Shown: positions 24,201 to 36,300 of the stretch, one piece after another
Position numbering within the stretch: the stretch's first letter is position 1
How the letters are laid out: each line of letters opens with the position of its first letter
Translations under genes and position numbers: made by a program
The notes under the pieces: generated by a model
What the model saw: only the letters and a program-made list of their open reading frames with translations
The model's database searches: none
What the model was told of the DNA's origin: nothing
Assembly: GCA_947652115.1 (NCBI GenBank)
Contig: OX393562.1
Location: 909,843-973,842, forward strand
DNA: 64,000 nucleotides
Reading direction: 5' to 3'
DNA from: Blastomussa wellsi
Taxonomy: Eukaryota > Cnidaria > Anthozoa > Scleractinia > Plerogyridae

Positions 24201-24841
24201 GGACACAAGGTACTAACCTTACCCCCCATCCCAGCTAATGATGGTACCAGTAACTTTTCGAGTAATGATTACTCGTCAACATTTTAATTGACTTGTATTG
24301 TAAAAAGCGAAAAAGTTGTTTGCTTTTTGTACCAAAAAGGTGGAAAATTATCGGAGGCTATACGGACAGAGAAAGCTACTTTTCCTTGGAGGAAAAATTG
24401 CGCGCCAGGTCCACAATTCTTCTTTGTAAAACAAAACCTTATCTTTTCTCTTTTGTTTATTCTTGCTGCTTGTAGGGCGCAATTCACGATCTGGCAATTT
24501 CTCCAGACGGCCAGTACCTGGTGTCCGCCGGAGAAGATAGGTGCATTCGTCTGTGGGATTTATCCGCTGGAAGCATGATCAAGGAGCTACGCGGGCACAC
24601 CGACACTGTTTACAGCATCGCTTTCAGCGCGGACGGAACTCTTCTGGCCTCAGGAGGTCTAGACAGCAACGTGAGGGTGTGGGACTTTGGACAAGCTGTG
24701 AAGACTTCAAGTAACAGCAGCGCTACTGCTGCTGTGTCCCCCGAACTTATGGCTTCCTTCCCGACTAAGAATTGTTCAGTGCAGTGTGTGCAATTTAGCA
24801 ATTGTAATTTAGTCCTCGCGGCTGGTTCACAAACGACTTGA
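15277..24841 (+). CDS. TAF5L: TAF5L (PAF65-beta), WD40 subunit of SAGA/PCAF histone acetyltransferase complexes
   Basis: Six exons: 15277-16139, 16927-17072, 18371-18508, 23148-23341, 24096-24209 and 24476-24841, joining to 606 aa (human TAF5L is about 589). Exon 1 encodes the N-terminal helical region (ITSFLKQRKYTESEGSLKD; FLFPMFANIYLDLVVKG; YFLQYLRSGDHVLLLHLL) and ends in ALKESIGHIRNGPACLPPVC, a TAF5L-specific stretch. Exons 2-6 encode the WD40 propeller, with repeat landmarks LHGHSGSVYSVRFAPDSS, FPVWDLDISPQCLYFATGSQ, DRTARLWNLE, FTGHK, EDRCIRLWDL and DSNVRVWDF. In SAGA it takes the structural place of TAF5 and bridges histone-fold TAFs. TAF5L is preferred over TAF5 because of the PLRIFAGHLQDVD and C-terminal CVQFSNCNLVLAAG sequences. 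Intron 3 is 4.6 kb. A second ATG at 15310 with a better context may be the true start. Confidence 0.93.
16688..16873 (+). mobile_element. PLE terminal repeat (single copy) in TAF5L intron 1
   Basis: Shares about 185 bp with 57399-57587, from taatttattccgttgtttt through atatAAAAAacacacgaccc (a TATA-like box) and the hammerhead-like 'cgacgaagggctaac' block, to 'cccagttgataaaaccaaat'. The last part equals the 3' end of the GIY-YIG-bearing PLE at 41466. Confidence 0.7.
17343..17550 (+). mobile_element. SINE type A, 5'-truncated, in TAF5L intron 2
   Basis: Starts in the middle of the body (ttgggcaagacactttactc), then cacccaggtgtataaatggg, ggtaaccctgcgatggacta, aaaccgggataagctccggc. The tRNA-like head is missing. 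Confidence 0.65.
18108..18315 (+). mobile_element. SINE type A with tRNA-like head, ending 56 bp before TAF5L exon 3
   Basis: The head at 18108-18180 has box A-like 'aatggttagcgcactgg' and box B-like 'caagtttgagcccttgcc', then the type A body with an internal deletion ('cacccaggtaccgcatccc'). It lies just upstream of the exon 3 acceptor at 18370. Confidence 0.66.
19397..19500. repeat. (AAT)n followed by a LINE/SINE-like tail in TAF5L intron 3
   Basis: An (ATA)n run at about 19397-19412 adjoins 'tctttattgaggatgccaac', a constant tail next to a simple repeat, as expected of a truncated retroelement 3' end. The family is not identified. Confidence 0.35.
19501..23147. other. Remainder of TAF5L intron 3
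   Basis: No exon or named repeat is apparent. A degraded SINE type A piece (cgcctctcttcgcccagtgt) sits at about 19920. The string 'acctgtcgctgcgacttgtg' at about 20569 has a near copy at about 26575 (acctgtcactgcgacttgtg), so the two regions share an unnamed repeat. Otherwise ordinary intron sequence. Confidence 0.35.
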
Positions 24842-25519
24842 GGACAGTGGGGTTGGCCACGCCATCACATTATGCTAACACTTTTTAAGGAACCTGGAGA
24901 TGCACGCTTGTTGTCCAATCAGAAAGCATGGGAAACAAGCGCGGGAAACACAGGGCGGGAAACAAGTCCGAGAAGTAAGCATTGGAGCCAAACGCGCAAA
25001 AACAGCGAGGGCCGTGGGAAGCAAGCGCGAGAACACAAACGCGGGAAGCAAATTCGACACACTTTTGGGAGGAAGGAGAAAATGCGATCTGTTTTTCTAC
25101 AGGAACTGTATCCGCCATTTTTTCTCTCCTAAAAGCATGTACTTAATCCTGTAAAATATTTTTTCGTTGTTGTGTACAATCTGTTTAATAGTTACAACAA
25201 AAAACGCACCATTCGACTGTTTCTTTGTTTTGTTCGCGGGATTCCTGATTTTTGAAAGCAAAGACACTGGGGACGGGTCGCTCCCAGAGACCGCGATCCT
25301 TTTGGTCTGCGGAATGTAATCGGAGACCTTCATCCATATTCGGAAATGTTCGGACTTCGAAAATCCAGGCTCCTCCGGGGTAAAAGGTATCATGCCTTTG
25401 GATAAGAAAATGTTGGCAAAGTGTAGCGTGCGCGAGCTCGAAAGTGTAAAATGGAGGTGTAAACATAGATTTCAGCGACTCGCGTAACGCATATAAGCTC
25501 ACAAGCATTCTGTTCGCGA
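24842..25519. other. TAF5L 3' flank
   Basis: Presumed 3' UTR and intergenic sequence. A purine-rich stretch at about 24920-25080 repeats the pattern gcgggaaacaagcgcgggaa, giving short imperfect tandem copies. No gene seen. Confidence 0.4.
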
Positions 25520-25745
25520 ATTTAAGTTTATATGTGATATGCGAGCCTCTGAAATCGATGTTTACAATTTCGTTTTTGATCGCTCCTTTTGTGGAGAGGG
25601 GAAAACCGGATGACCCGGAGTAAAAACTCTCGGAGCAGAGTAGAGAACCAACAAACTCAGCCGACATGACGCCGGGGCCGGGAATTGAACCCGGACCACA
25701 TTGGTGGAAGGCGAGCGCTCTCATCACTGCGCCAACCCTGCTCCC
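25520..25745 (-). mobile_element. SINE type B, minus strand
   Basis: On the minus strand the head carries TTGGCGCAGTGATGAGAGCG (A-box region) and CCGGGTTCAATTCCCGG (B box), then GGCTGAGTTTGTTGGTTCTC, GCTCCGAGAG and TTTTACTCCGGG. It is better preserved than the copy at 2912. Confidence 0.7.
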
Positions 25746-25971
25746 CAGCGAACAGTTTTTCCTTCGATCTCCCAAATAGATCAGAAACAAGAAGGGATCC
25801 CGAATTTTCGAAGATCGAAGGGTACTCTGCTCGCAGGATCCACTTGCCACATTTCGCACCATGTTTACAGCAACATGTGGTCAGGTGTTTCTTTTCTCGC
25901 GGCGGAACGAAGGAAAAAAATTAAATATTGTGTTTTTAATTCATTCCGCTGCGAGAAAAGAACGCCTTAAG

Positions 25972-26135
25972 ACAGTTTACTCTCACAGTGCCTCTCTTCA
26001 CCCAGGTGTATAAATGGGTACCGGCGAATTTACTGATGGTAACCCTGCGATGGACTAGCATCCCATCCGGGGAGGGGTAGAAATACTCTCCGTCGCTTCA
26101 TGCTAAGGAAACCGGGATAAGCTCCGGCCTTACAA
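25972..26135 (+). mobile_element. SINE type A, 5'-truncated
   Basis: The body matches 17343-17520 almost base for base (cacccaggtgtataaatggg; accggcgaatttactg; gataagctccggcct). It lies between the 3' ends of TAF5L and the zinc-finger gene. Confidence 0.66.
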
Positions 26136-29100
26136 TCACAAGGTATGTTGGCAGAAATGGTTTCCGATCTCCGTTGTCAAAAAAAGATCTGCAATAGATA
26201 CCACTACAAAGACTAACGAGATCACAGAAGAGTTAAATTATTTTTTATTAACTTTTAGTCATCTTACTTTTCAACTCTACATACAGTTATGTACAAAATT
26301 TATTTGGGCTCAACATATTTACAACACACCTAAGAAACAAATAGCATGCCAAAAAAATATAGATTGGTAATATTTTAAAACATTGTTTTTTGTTAGAGAA
26401 AAAAATGAGCATTCAAGTTTCTTTGTAAATAACTTTACAAAACAAAAAATACACAAATTAATTTAGAAATAACACAGGTGTATTTAAGACTAAAAAGTTG
26501 AGTCACGCTGGGGCAAGCTTCTCGGGAACAAGTATCTGGACATAGTATATACGGAGTCACTTGCCGCAAATACCTGTCACTGCGACTTGTGGCCTTTATA
26601 CGTGTCCCGGCCTAAACAACTGGAAGCGAAGCATACATACTTTCACCAATGAAAATGGTTTTTGTTGGTTTCCCAACCTTCTCAGCCAGTCGAGTAATGG
26701 AACCGCACGTGTAATTTGTCGGCATGCGGCTTCGGCTTCTGATTGGGTGAACACGGAATAAAACCAACAAAAAGATTTCAAAATTATTCACCGACTGCAT
26801 GGTAATGGTACGGCACATTCACTTCAACAAAAATAATTATAATCCACACATACGGGATATACGCAGAAATAAATAAAGGATATTACATGGTCGCGCGAAC
26901 ATACAAAATTTCTCTTTGAGTGTTGGAAGATATTTCACTAGTGACCGCAGCGAACGAGTGAAATATGTTTCAACACGAGAAGAGTAATTTCGTACCTCCA
27001 AGCGGCCATGTAATATTCAATTTATTATACAAACACAAATGAAATTCTAAACATTTTCACTTCCCTTCCACTGCGAAAGACGTGATTTATTACTTAACCA
27101 TAGCAACAGTGATCTTTTCGCAAGTGAAGATATCATGTTTTCGTGTGAAAGCTCACCCGGTATTTCACTGGTGTTTATATAATAATTGTTTTTCTTTCAC
27201 AAACACGTGCCACATTTTAGCCTTAATTTTTAATATATCATGACAACATGTACCTACTCTTACGGTAACAAAATAACTTTTATGTACCACGTTATAATTT
27301 TTGATTACTTCAATGTACAACTTGTGAAAACACGAGGGTTGTCCTGTCTGCATAAACATGACAAAGTTTCTTTGCCAAGCAAAACTATGCAATTCGTTGA
27401 CAAACTGTTCAATTAAATGCGCAATCTTGCAGAATACCATCTGATTTTAGCCATCTCTGCCTGCAATCTTGTCTGTAAGTATCACAGAAAATTCTGCGCG
27501 ATTTCACGGAATAATTGTAAACAAAGTGACAAATAGCATTATTTGCCGTCTAAACTTCTAATCTATATACTTTCAATTCATGCACAAAAATATTTTTGAC
27601 CACATCAAAGATTTTGTTACTTGCACAACAGCAAACTGATTTCAAAAAATTCCAAAACAGCAAGTAGAATTATGATGAATTATAATGGCAACGTAAATTC
27701 ATACAAATTAATGATTCATTTGAAATGTTAGTCCACATACTTAGATTTGAGATGATTGCACACAAGATTTCCTGCTTCTGTATATGATCATATAATCTGT
27801 CTTAAATCAGGTGTATAAATATTAAAAAATGCTTTCATCTGATGGTAATCAAATAATGTTAAAGGTCTTCGCAACAAAATCAACACGTTGAATGTAATAA
27901 ATAAATCTAAGCATGAAATGAAAACTCTACATTTCAGTCACATGTGATACAACTATTGTAAGCCTTTGGTAAACAGCAATCTACAAAACAAATTCTCCTT
28001 ACAACATTGATACCTTGGCTCAACCTCGGTGTAAGAACCTGTGAAACTCACCAGTGACGTAGAACAAAGAACGAACGAGAGAACAAAGAACCTCGAAACA
28101 ATATAGAACAGAAAAACAATAGCTCAAAAACAAAGAAAAAAGTCACAGGTTCTGACACCGAGGTAAACCCTCGACAGGCTTGTCAAGCAAACAATTGATA
28201 AGAATACATCAATTTATCAAGTATTTATATGCCACTGTGACTCCCTCTCTTGGTAAATTACTTCAAGATTTTGATGTAAAACTTATCTATTGACCGGGAA
28301 CAGCCCATGTGAAAAGTATGTATAAAGTTTGTCACAAACAGGCCACAAAAACAATATGTACAGCGGCCCTGAGAAAACCAAAAAATGGCTTTCATGAGAA
28401 ACCATACTCAAAAAGAAATGAATTTGAAATAATTTCCTACCAAAAATAATAATTCTTTAAAAACATTGTTTGCAAAATTTTTTAGGAATTAATGTTGTAA
28501 ATGTTCTCTACTTTTCTACTGCCACAATAGTGGCTACACATTACAGCATATCACAATATTCTAAGAATATTTAAATTTACGTGAAAACATACAAAATACT
28601 CTCCAAAAGGAGATTTCACATGTAAATATCACTGCATAACAGCAATGAGGCAACAGCTATGGAACAATTTTACCATAAAAAAACATGCCTAAAATACATC
28701 CAAAAAGGAACATTCAAACTAAACATTTAATTTTCATAGAAATTTGCCACTGGTAAATGCTGCTGTTAAACTGCTAGTATGCATATTTAAATGAAAAATA
28801 TCACAGCTTAAAAAATTAGCCAATTCTTTCAACTTTGCTGCTTTTAATCCATTTTCATCTTTGACAGTCACAACTATCCTATCTAATTTTTGGTTCATTA
28901 TTCAATAATCTTTCAACTTTGAAAAAGTCACTGCATGCAAATTATCTTGATTTATGGGCAAATAAGAGCTTACTGAATTTACAACAGACCATGGCGTATT
29001 TCTAGTAATAGGCTTTGATGTCCCTAAAAACTCTCCAGCTTTCATTTTTCATGCACAATTTTGGGTGCACAATAACATTCCTAATTTTCCTTATAACCAC

Positions 29101-30317
29101 TATTAATTTTGAGCATAGTGGAAAAAATGTACACAAAACACACCCAGCAAGATTGGTATTCCTGTGGCTTCACCTTATAACAGCTAAAGGTTTGACAAAC
29201 TGAATTACCGGTACCTAAAATGTACAGACACAACTGCTCTGAAAAATTATTCTTTTTGCTGTCAAAATAATAGAATAATACAGAATATATTATATTTTAT
29301 TCTAGGATAATTCTTGGTATTCCAATAACTTAAGATCACTAATTTCTTCTTTATAGTTGGTCATAACATGTAATTAAAACACAGTTCTCTAATTTTACTG
29401 TCAATAAATTCTCACCCAATAAACTCTTCCCTGCTCAAAACAAGAACATTTTGTTAACTGCTGCAATGTAGACTATGGAGAACTCTCCAAGATTCAACCC
29501 AAAAACTTCAAGCGAAATATATTGAGCTCTAATTCACAAACTTCTGCAGTAAAGTAATTTCTAATTCAAACTTAAGATCTTTCTCACTTAGGATTGAATT
29601 GGTGTAAAACAAGATGGCTGAACTATCTGTCAGTTTCTTGCAAAGGAATACCCAAAGTTGTTTTCCCTCCACATCACACTTGTACACATGTATACACATC
29701 AGCTTTAGCACGCATGGGTTCAACACTAAAAAGCCAAACCCAGATTATGTGCAAATTTATTTTATATGCACAAATAATTCTAGATTGATTGATGCTCAAT
29801 TCTTATACTCAGTTAGGAACAAGTGAACTATTGGTGAAAATTATATCCTTGATAATTATCATACGGGTGCCTGGTTTGAACTGACAACGAAACAGAAAGG
29901 TGGATCAACACAGAATATCCACATGAAGCTGACATAAGATGAAGTTATGCTTTCAGGATGGAAAGCAAAAACTAGACATGCTTGTACTCATTCGCCAATC
30001 TTGACCAAGGCTTACCTTGTTCTGTTATGCTTATCTACCACCTACCCCAACCTTAGTCCATGTTTCTCAGTGACGTGTTACTTTAGTGCAGAAACAATGA
30101 TTGATCAATAATTCTTATACTCAGATAGGAAGAAGAGAGCTATTGGTGAAAATTATATCCTTGTCTGGGTGCCTGGTTTGAACTTACAAAGCAACAGAAA
30201 GGTGGATCAACACGGAATATCAACATGAAGCTTGCAGGATGGAAAGCAAAACCTAGACACACTTGTACAATAAGTTGCCAATCTTGACCAAGGCTTACCT
30301 TGTTCTATTATGCTCAA
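26136..30317 (-). other. Probable 4-kb 3' UTR of the zinc-finger gene
   Basis: AT-rich, almost repeat-free DNA directly downstream of the zinc-finger stop codon. The contrast with the repeat-filled introns, and an AATAAA on the minus strand near 26245, suggest a long 3' UTR. No open frame within looks coding. It could equally be plain intergenic DNA; RNA evidence would decide. Confidence 0.4.
29784..30314. repeat. Segmental direct duplication just downstream of the zinc-finger stop codon
   Basis: Copy 1 at about 29784-30032 and copy 2 at about 30097-30314 share long stretches (ttcttatactcag; tattggtgaaaattatatcc; aggtggatcaacac; caatcttgaccaaggcttac). Copy 2 has small deletions. Copy 2 ends 4 bp from the stop codon at 30318. 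Confidence 0.7.
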
Positions 30318-33300
30318 CTAGTTACTATCACTACTCACTGATTCTGTGCTCTCATTGACATGGTTGGGTTTCTCTAAAGTGATATCATTCACTGCTGGCC
30401 CACCGTGTCCAGATTTCCTTGATGTACCATCATGATGGTGAAGTATATGACGTCCCAGCTCAGCCAATGAATCACAAACTTTGTCACACTCTGAACACTG
30501 ATGCTGCTGCCCTCTGCCACCGTCTTGTTCTTTGCGAGTATCGCTGGGTGAAGTCTCATTATTGTTTGTGTTAAATTGCACAGTGCTGCTGTATTCAAAG
30601 TCATATGTTTTGTCACGAGACTCGTGCACATGCATGTTGTGACGCCGTAAGTCACCTGAAATTAAAAAGGCATTTACAGCTATTTCATGGAGGTCCCTTG
30701 TTCTATGAGTCAATGCATCAAGGTGATTTTTTCACAAAGTAGACTGTTCTTATCTATTGAATCAAGGTTTGTCTGCATAAAAATAAGCTTAGCTTCACAA
30801 AGCTAGAGTTGCTCTTGGCTATTGCCTCAAGCAGCTCTTACACCTTTTTGTGCTCTCCAAACTTCCAGCATGCATCCATAACTCGATATACGCACACTAA
30901 GCATGAACCAATTCTTATTAAAAGTATTCACTCTTCAATGGTTTCACACTGTCCTTTTCAAGTGTTTGGAACAACTTGTTCACTAGCACCCCAGCACTAT
31001 TTAATATAATCGCTTTGAATCAATTTAAGAGTTCATCTTCGATCTGCACAAAATCACACTACACTCTTCTTGCATGCTTTGCTCTCGCTGCATCTAATGG
31101 AAACACCACACAAATTATGTTGAGTGTTTTGTGATGTCAGCCAATCAGGGTACATTTGCCCTAGGACCTCCAACACCATGGAAAACTGAGAGAATAACTG
31201 AAAATGTAAACATTTTGGAAATTTTTAAGGAGACCCAATTATGATGTGCATGTATTCCCATTTCTAAAAGTAGATAGTTTTTGGTTTTGCCATCCTCATA
31301 ACTTTGTTTCAAATTTTTGCTACCAGCATCATAAGTTGGGCCAAAATCAAGTCATTGATGGATCATGGCCTCCCTTGCTAACGATGGCCTCCCTTGCTGA
31401 CGATGATAACTTTGAGAAATTGTGATGTCGCGGTGCGTTTTTCCACTGTCGGAACTCCAGAATGCAGGTCACAGTCGAAGGCAGTTGGTGAGTTCATTGG
31501 TGATCATTAGTTTTAGTTTTGTAACCTGAACACATGATTTCATATAGGTAACAACTCACCTGATCTGTTAAAAGATTTGGGGCAGTGATCACAAGTAAAG
31601 GGGCGCTGTTCTGAGTGAGTCACAATGTGTCGTCCCAATTTACTTGAAGTGGCAAATGTCTTGGGACAGTGAGGACACTTGTGGGGCTTTTCTCCTGTGT
31701 GAATGTATGTGTGTGTCTTCAGAGATATTGTTGTAGCAAAAGTCTTCTCACAGTGCTTGCAATGATATGGACGCTCGCCTATAACAAAAGATATGAAAAC
31801 TTGTCTCAAGTCAGACAATACCTAAAATTTTGTTGCCTATTCTAAATCTTGAACTTAATCAAAAACCTTTGTCACAACTGCTTTGTTTGTTGGCTGTCAT
31901 GTGAACTATCGGAATGGCCATTGCAGGCTTCAGGTTACATTCGATCACTTGCCCCCTTCATCTTTATTTCTACAAAATAGCTGGAAATCACCACTGACAA
32001 CATTTCAAGGACACAATGCCTCAATACAGTGAATTAACTCTCCAGCGTGGCATTGTAATTTGCTGTGATATAATCACAGTACAATAAGTGTGAACCTAAT
32101 AAAAATGGAATTTCCATATGGGAGGGGAGTTTCAAACCAAAAAAAAAGCTGTGTGAGGATGATATATTTTTATTGAAAACAAAATTAGCAAATACTTACC
32201 GGAGTGAATTCTGCTGTGTCTTCGCAAATCATTTGAACTGTAGAATGCCTTGGGACACTGTAAACACTTGTGAGGCCTCTCTCCTGTGTGGGTGTAGATA
32301 TGTTGCTGGAGGCCAAACGGATGGCGGAAAGCCTTGTCGCACATCATACATTTCCATTTCCGACAACTCATGTCTGGACACACCCGCTTGATATGCCGTG
32401 CTAGGTAGCTGAGAGAAGTAAAGATCTTGCCGCACTTTCCACAAGTGTAGCCCTCTGCGAAGAAGAAAAATAATTTAATATTTTGACATCACATTTTCTT
32501 TCCTGTATTGATTGACATATATGTAGCTTTGAGAATGAAGTTAAAATGTGGTACTTGCCGCAGGGACCAAATTTTTCTACAAAAATGGCTGGTTCACGCA
32601 ATGGACTTGCAGAGACTAGCTGCAGGGACTGGCCCCCTCGTGTGTGCCGACCTCTAGTTGAAATTACTTTTTCATCACAATTCCTTGACAATAAACTGAC
32701 ATTGCAAGGAGATGTTAACGTTAGATTTTGATGAAAAAAGGAAACTCTCACCTCTACCAATGCTGTTGTACTTTGGGTCAACATCAACATCTCCAACACG
32801 GAAGACTCCCTGACTTGTAAACACGACCTCATCATCATGTTCATCCAACGAGTCCTCCCCATCTCCCCCGGCCTGCTGTGTGTCAGCTGCATCAAGCCCA
32901 TCCTGCGAACTGATGCTAAGAAGAGCTGATGCAGCCTGGTGCAAATTGAACTCTGACTGTTTGGTGGCACTTTGCTTTTCTGCCTGGTTCGTGGGCTGAC
33001 GAGCCTGACTTTGTGAAGAGGGACCATTAGGTGCAACACTTTCTGGTCGAACATCAACGGCAAAGGGAGATGCCACAGGTTCATTTGACAACAGGTTGCT
33101 TAAGCTGGTTGTTCGTTTCAGTTCTGCAGACTTTGTCCTCTCATGTACAAACTTCTTGACAGCTTGCTTTGCACTCACAGCGGCTACTCCTGCTGTTGCA
33201 CTTAGAGCTGTAGTGGAGTATACCGTGGTAACACATGGCGTGTGCGGGACAACTGTTGCAGGTGTCTGTTTTGTATTCAGTGGAGATATCACTCCAAAAT

Positions 33301-36300
33301 TGTTATATTGCACAGTCATGTTTCCAGGTCTGACAGCTGGCGAGATATATCTTGGAATCTGTCCCATTACTGTTGTCACAGGAAGCTGCGGGGCACTTTG
33401 CAATCCACCTGGAAACACAGGTGCCATTCTTTGATCACGGGGCAGGATTGGCCGCTGACTACTCATGTTTACGACATGAGATGTTGACACTGGAGCAGCT
33501 TGGCTTACTAAAGTCACTTTACCAAGAGTCAATACACTAGTGCTGGCAGAGCTCAGCGAGGCCTTTGGTAGTCCCACTGAGTCAGCAGTAGCCATGCCTG
33601 CAGTAAAAGGCCCTTCACTCTGAGGTATGAAATTCCTAGCTCTAACTCCGTTAAGTGTCTGTGGACTGGTTAGATAGACTACAGGTGCTGAAGGCTTGAT
33701 GTTCCACAACAGGTTTGCTGTTGTGCGCGAGCCAACACAGCTTACAACATCTTCCATTCCTTTTAGTGGCTGCTGCGGGTGAGCTTGTGGATTATTACTG
33801 TTGGGTGGCAGAGAGGGAGCTGCACTTTGCACAGCCACTGGTGTTTGGATACTTGAAGGTTGAGTTGGTCTACAGAATAGCGCCTGGATATTTTGAACAT
33901 CTGCTGGATTCATTGCGGTTGATGAAGACGGATTAAATGAGCTGGGAGATGTCAATCTGGGACTGATCTGAGGCGGGATGGATGCTGCAGCTGAGTTTAA
34001 TTGAGCTGTCAAATTGCTCAAGTTCATCAAGTTGTGCTGCACATTAGCGACTTGTTGCAAGTTTGCTTCAATACCTGCAGGAAATCTAACAGGCTGGTGC
34101 AAATGTCCCTGTACAACAAGAGTTGATTGCAGTTGCGATGCCGCTTGACTCTGTGAAGGAGAATTCACATAACAGCTGTCAGCTTCATTTCCTGGGGTCA
34201 CAATCTGAGTCAGTGTCTTGACCACGTTATCAGCAATACACAATTCCTTAGGTGTGGAGTTCTCTACGCTAGCGTCAGTGTTGGGGATTCCTCCATCTGT
34301 TGACTTTGCACGTGGGATGTCAGCATCTGATTTCTCCTGCCGCAAAATAGTAGGGTTGGTACGGAAGCTCACTAATGCTTCTGCTGCTTGGGACAGCTTC
34401 ACCTGTTCAGATTTTCCTGGTCCAGTCTTTTTTCGAGATGAGGATGATAATGATGACAACTTCTCAGTGTTTGTTCGCCTCCTCTTTGGCTCACTCACAG
34501 TGACAGAAGCTTTGGATTTTTCTGGAGAGGACAGCACATTATCTTTACTTGAAGCTGCACTTGGTTTTGCTTTCTTTGCTGGCTGGCCATGGACCAGGGT
34601 CTTCAGCTTATCAGCTGTCAGTTGAAGAAGCAATTCTGCAGCAGACGACACTGTAACTTTGCTAAATCCTGGGCACTTTTTTAGTTCACAAAACAAGTGA
34701 TCAAAAACATCAATTTTCTTTTCAGACAGACAATTGGTGCTTGTGATAATTCTAGGGCGTTTTCTGCTCCTGAGAGGAATGGCATCTTTCTCTGTATTCA
34801 GTTCACATGACAAATCACTCGAAATATTCACCAATTTCACACTTTTACCTCTAGTCTTGGTCAGTTTACCACAAATTGTTTTTTTCACTTTAGCACTGGA
34901 CTTTTTAAGATCACTTAGTGATTTATCCTCCTCAACAAATCCATCATTATCAAACACATCTTCGCCAGTTTGCTTTTGCATCCCGCTATTTCTAGAGGAT
35001 GCTGTAGATTTTTCCTTAGCAATATTCTGCATCATGGTATTCAAAGATTTCTCTTCTGCATCATTTTGAATGTCTTGCTTTGCATTCTTTTTCCTTAATT
35101 TTATGGATGTTTTTTGACCTGATAAAGTCTTTTCTGAACTGTCTTTACTTTTAATCACCCCAACCTGTTGCACACTTTCGCTCTCGTCATTGCGAGCCAC
35201 AGACAGACCAGGTTTCTTTTTAACAGGAGCTTTTGCTACCTTGCCGTTCTGTTTTATCTTTGGATTAGAGACATCGTTGTTTGGAATATTTGACGTTGCA
35301 GTGTTTTCTTTTGCCCCATTTTTCTTGGATCTCTCTTTTGATGATGATTTCTTGAGCTTGTTTCGTTTTTGTGTTTTGCCAACAGACTCATCTAAGCTAA
35401 CTGTATCCTTATTCACATCCCTGGTGTTATTAATACTATCATCATCAACAGTTTTTACTTTTTTTCTCCTGAAGATCAAAGTAATAAAACAATTTTTATT
35501 TTAGTTTTAAAAAACTCGAACCAGACTGTAAAAACAATAAATTATAATAATATAAATAATTATTATGACTAAAAAAGCTCACTGAATAATTAATGTGGTG
35601 TTCCACAAAATATCAAATATGTATATTTTTTGCAAAATAAAGGAATTATCCAGTGTAAAACTTACGTGCTTGTCCGTTTGCTATTGTTCTGAGTTCCTTC
35701 CTTGGGCTTCTGCAAAAAATTGTCAAAACACTTATATATATATTTATTATATATATATAGTGACAATTTTAGGTAATAAACCTTGCAAATAGAATTCTAT
35801 ATCTGCTATATTTTCACATGTGAGAAAAGCGATACGTCCAATCAGCTTCGCGTATAGCTTTCTTCACATGTGAAAAATATAACCAATCAGCAGCAAGAGC
35901 AGAACGACCTAACCAATCAAAGCGCGGGAATTCAAATGGTTTCCAACGAGGTTGTGAAAACAACGCACTGCAAGTTTGCAAGCTCTCGAAGACAGTTTAT
36001 GTTTTGGCTACAAATTTTGTACTTTTGAGAACTTTATGGAAAGGAAAGCCATCAGAAACACGCAAAGCAAAACCTTCAGATTACAGTTATGATATGGAAA
36101 TGCAAAAATCATTCTCCAGGCGGGGCGAAGACAAACTAAATGTCGATAAGGGAAAGCCAAGAAATGAAAGACTTTCATTGTAGCTTTGATACAACGCAGC
36201 CGTGGACGTTCGAAGAAAATTCAAGCACTCTTGGGAACACCAGGGTAAAGTAAATATTTCACTTTTGAATATGGATTTACGTCGTAATTATTGCTTAATG

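Noticed and set aside
15277..24841. Canonical TFIID subunit TAF5
   Set aside because: Length and several diagnostic stretches (ALKESIGHIRNGP, PLRIFAGHLQDVD and the C-terminus) fit the SAGA paralogue TAF5L better.
25185..25862. 225-codon minus-strand frame
   Set aside because: It runs through a SINE type B copy and repeat flanks; the frame is an accident of the repeat.
32401..33084. 227-codon minus-strand frame beside the zinc-finger exon
   Set aside because: It is an alternate-frame shadow of the end of the large zinc-finger exon and the following intron and exon.
33715..35504. Several plus-strand frames opposite the zinc-finger gene
   Set aside because: They are antisense shadows of the 2.7-kb coding exon and show no independent protein signal.
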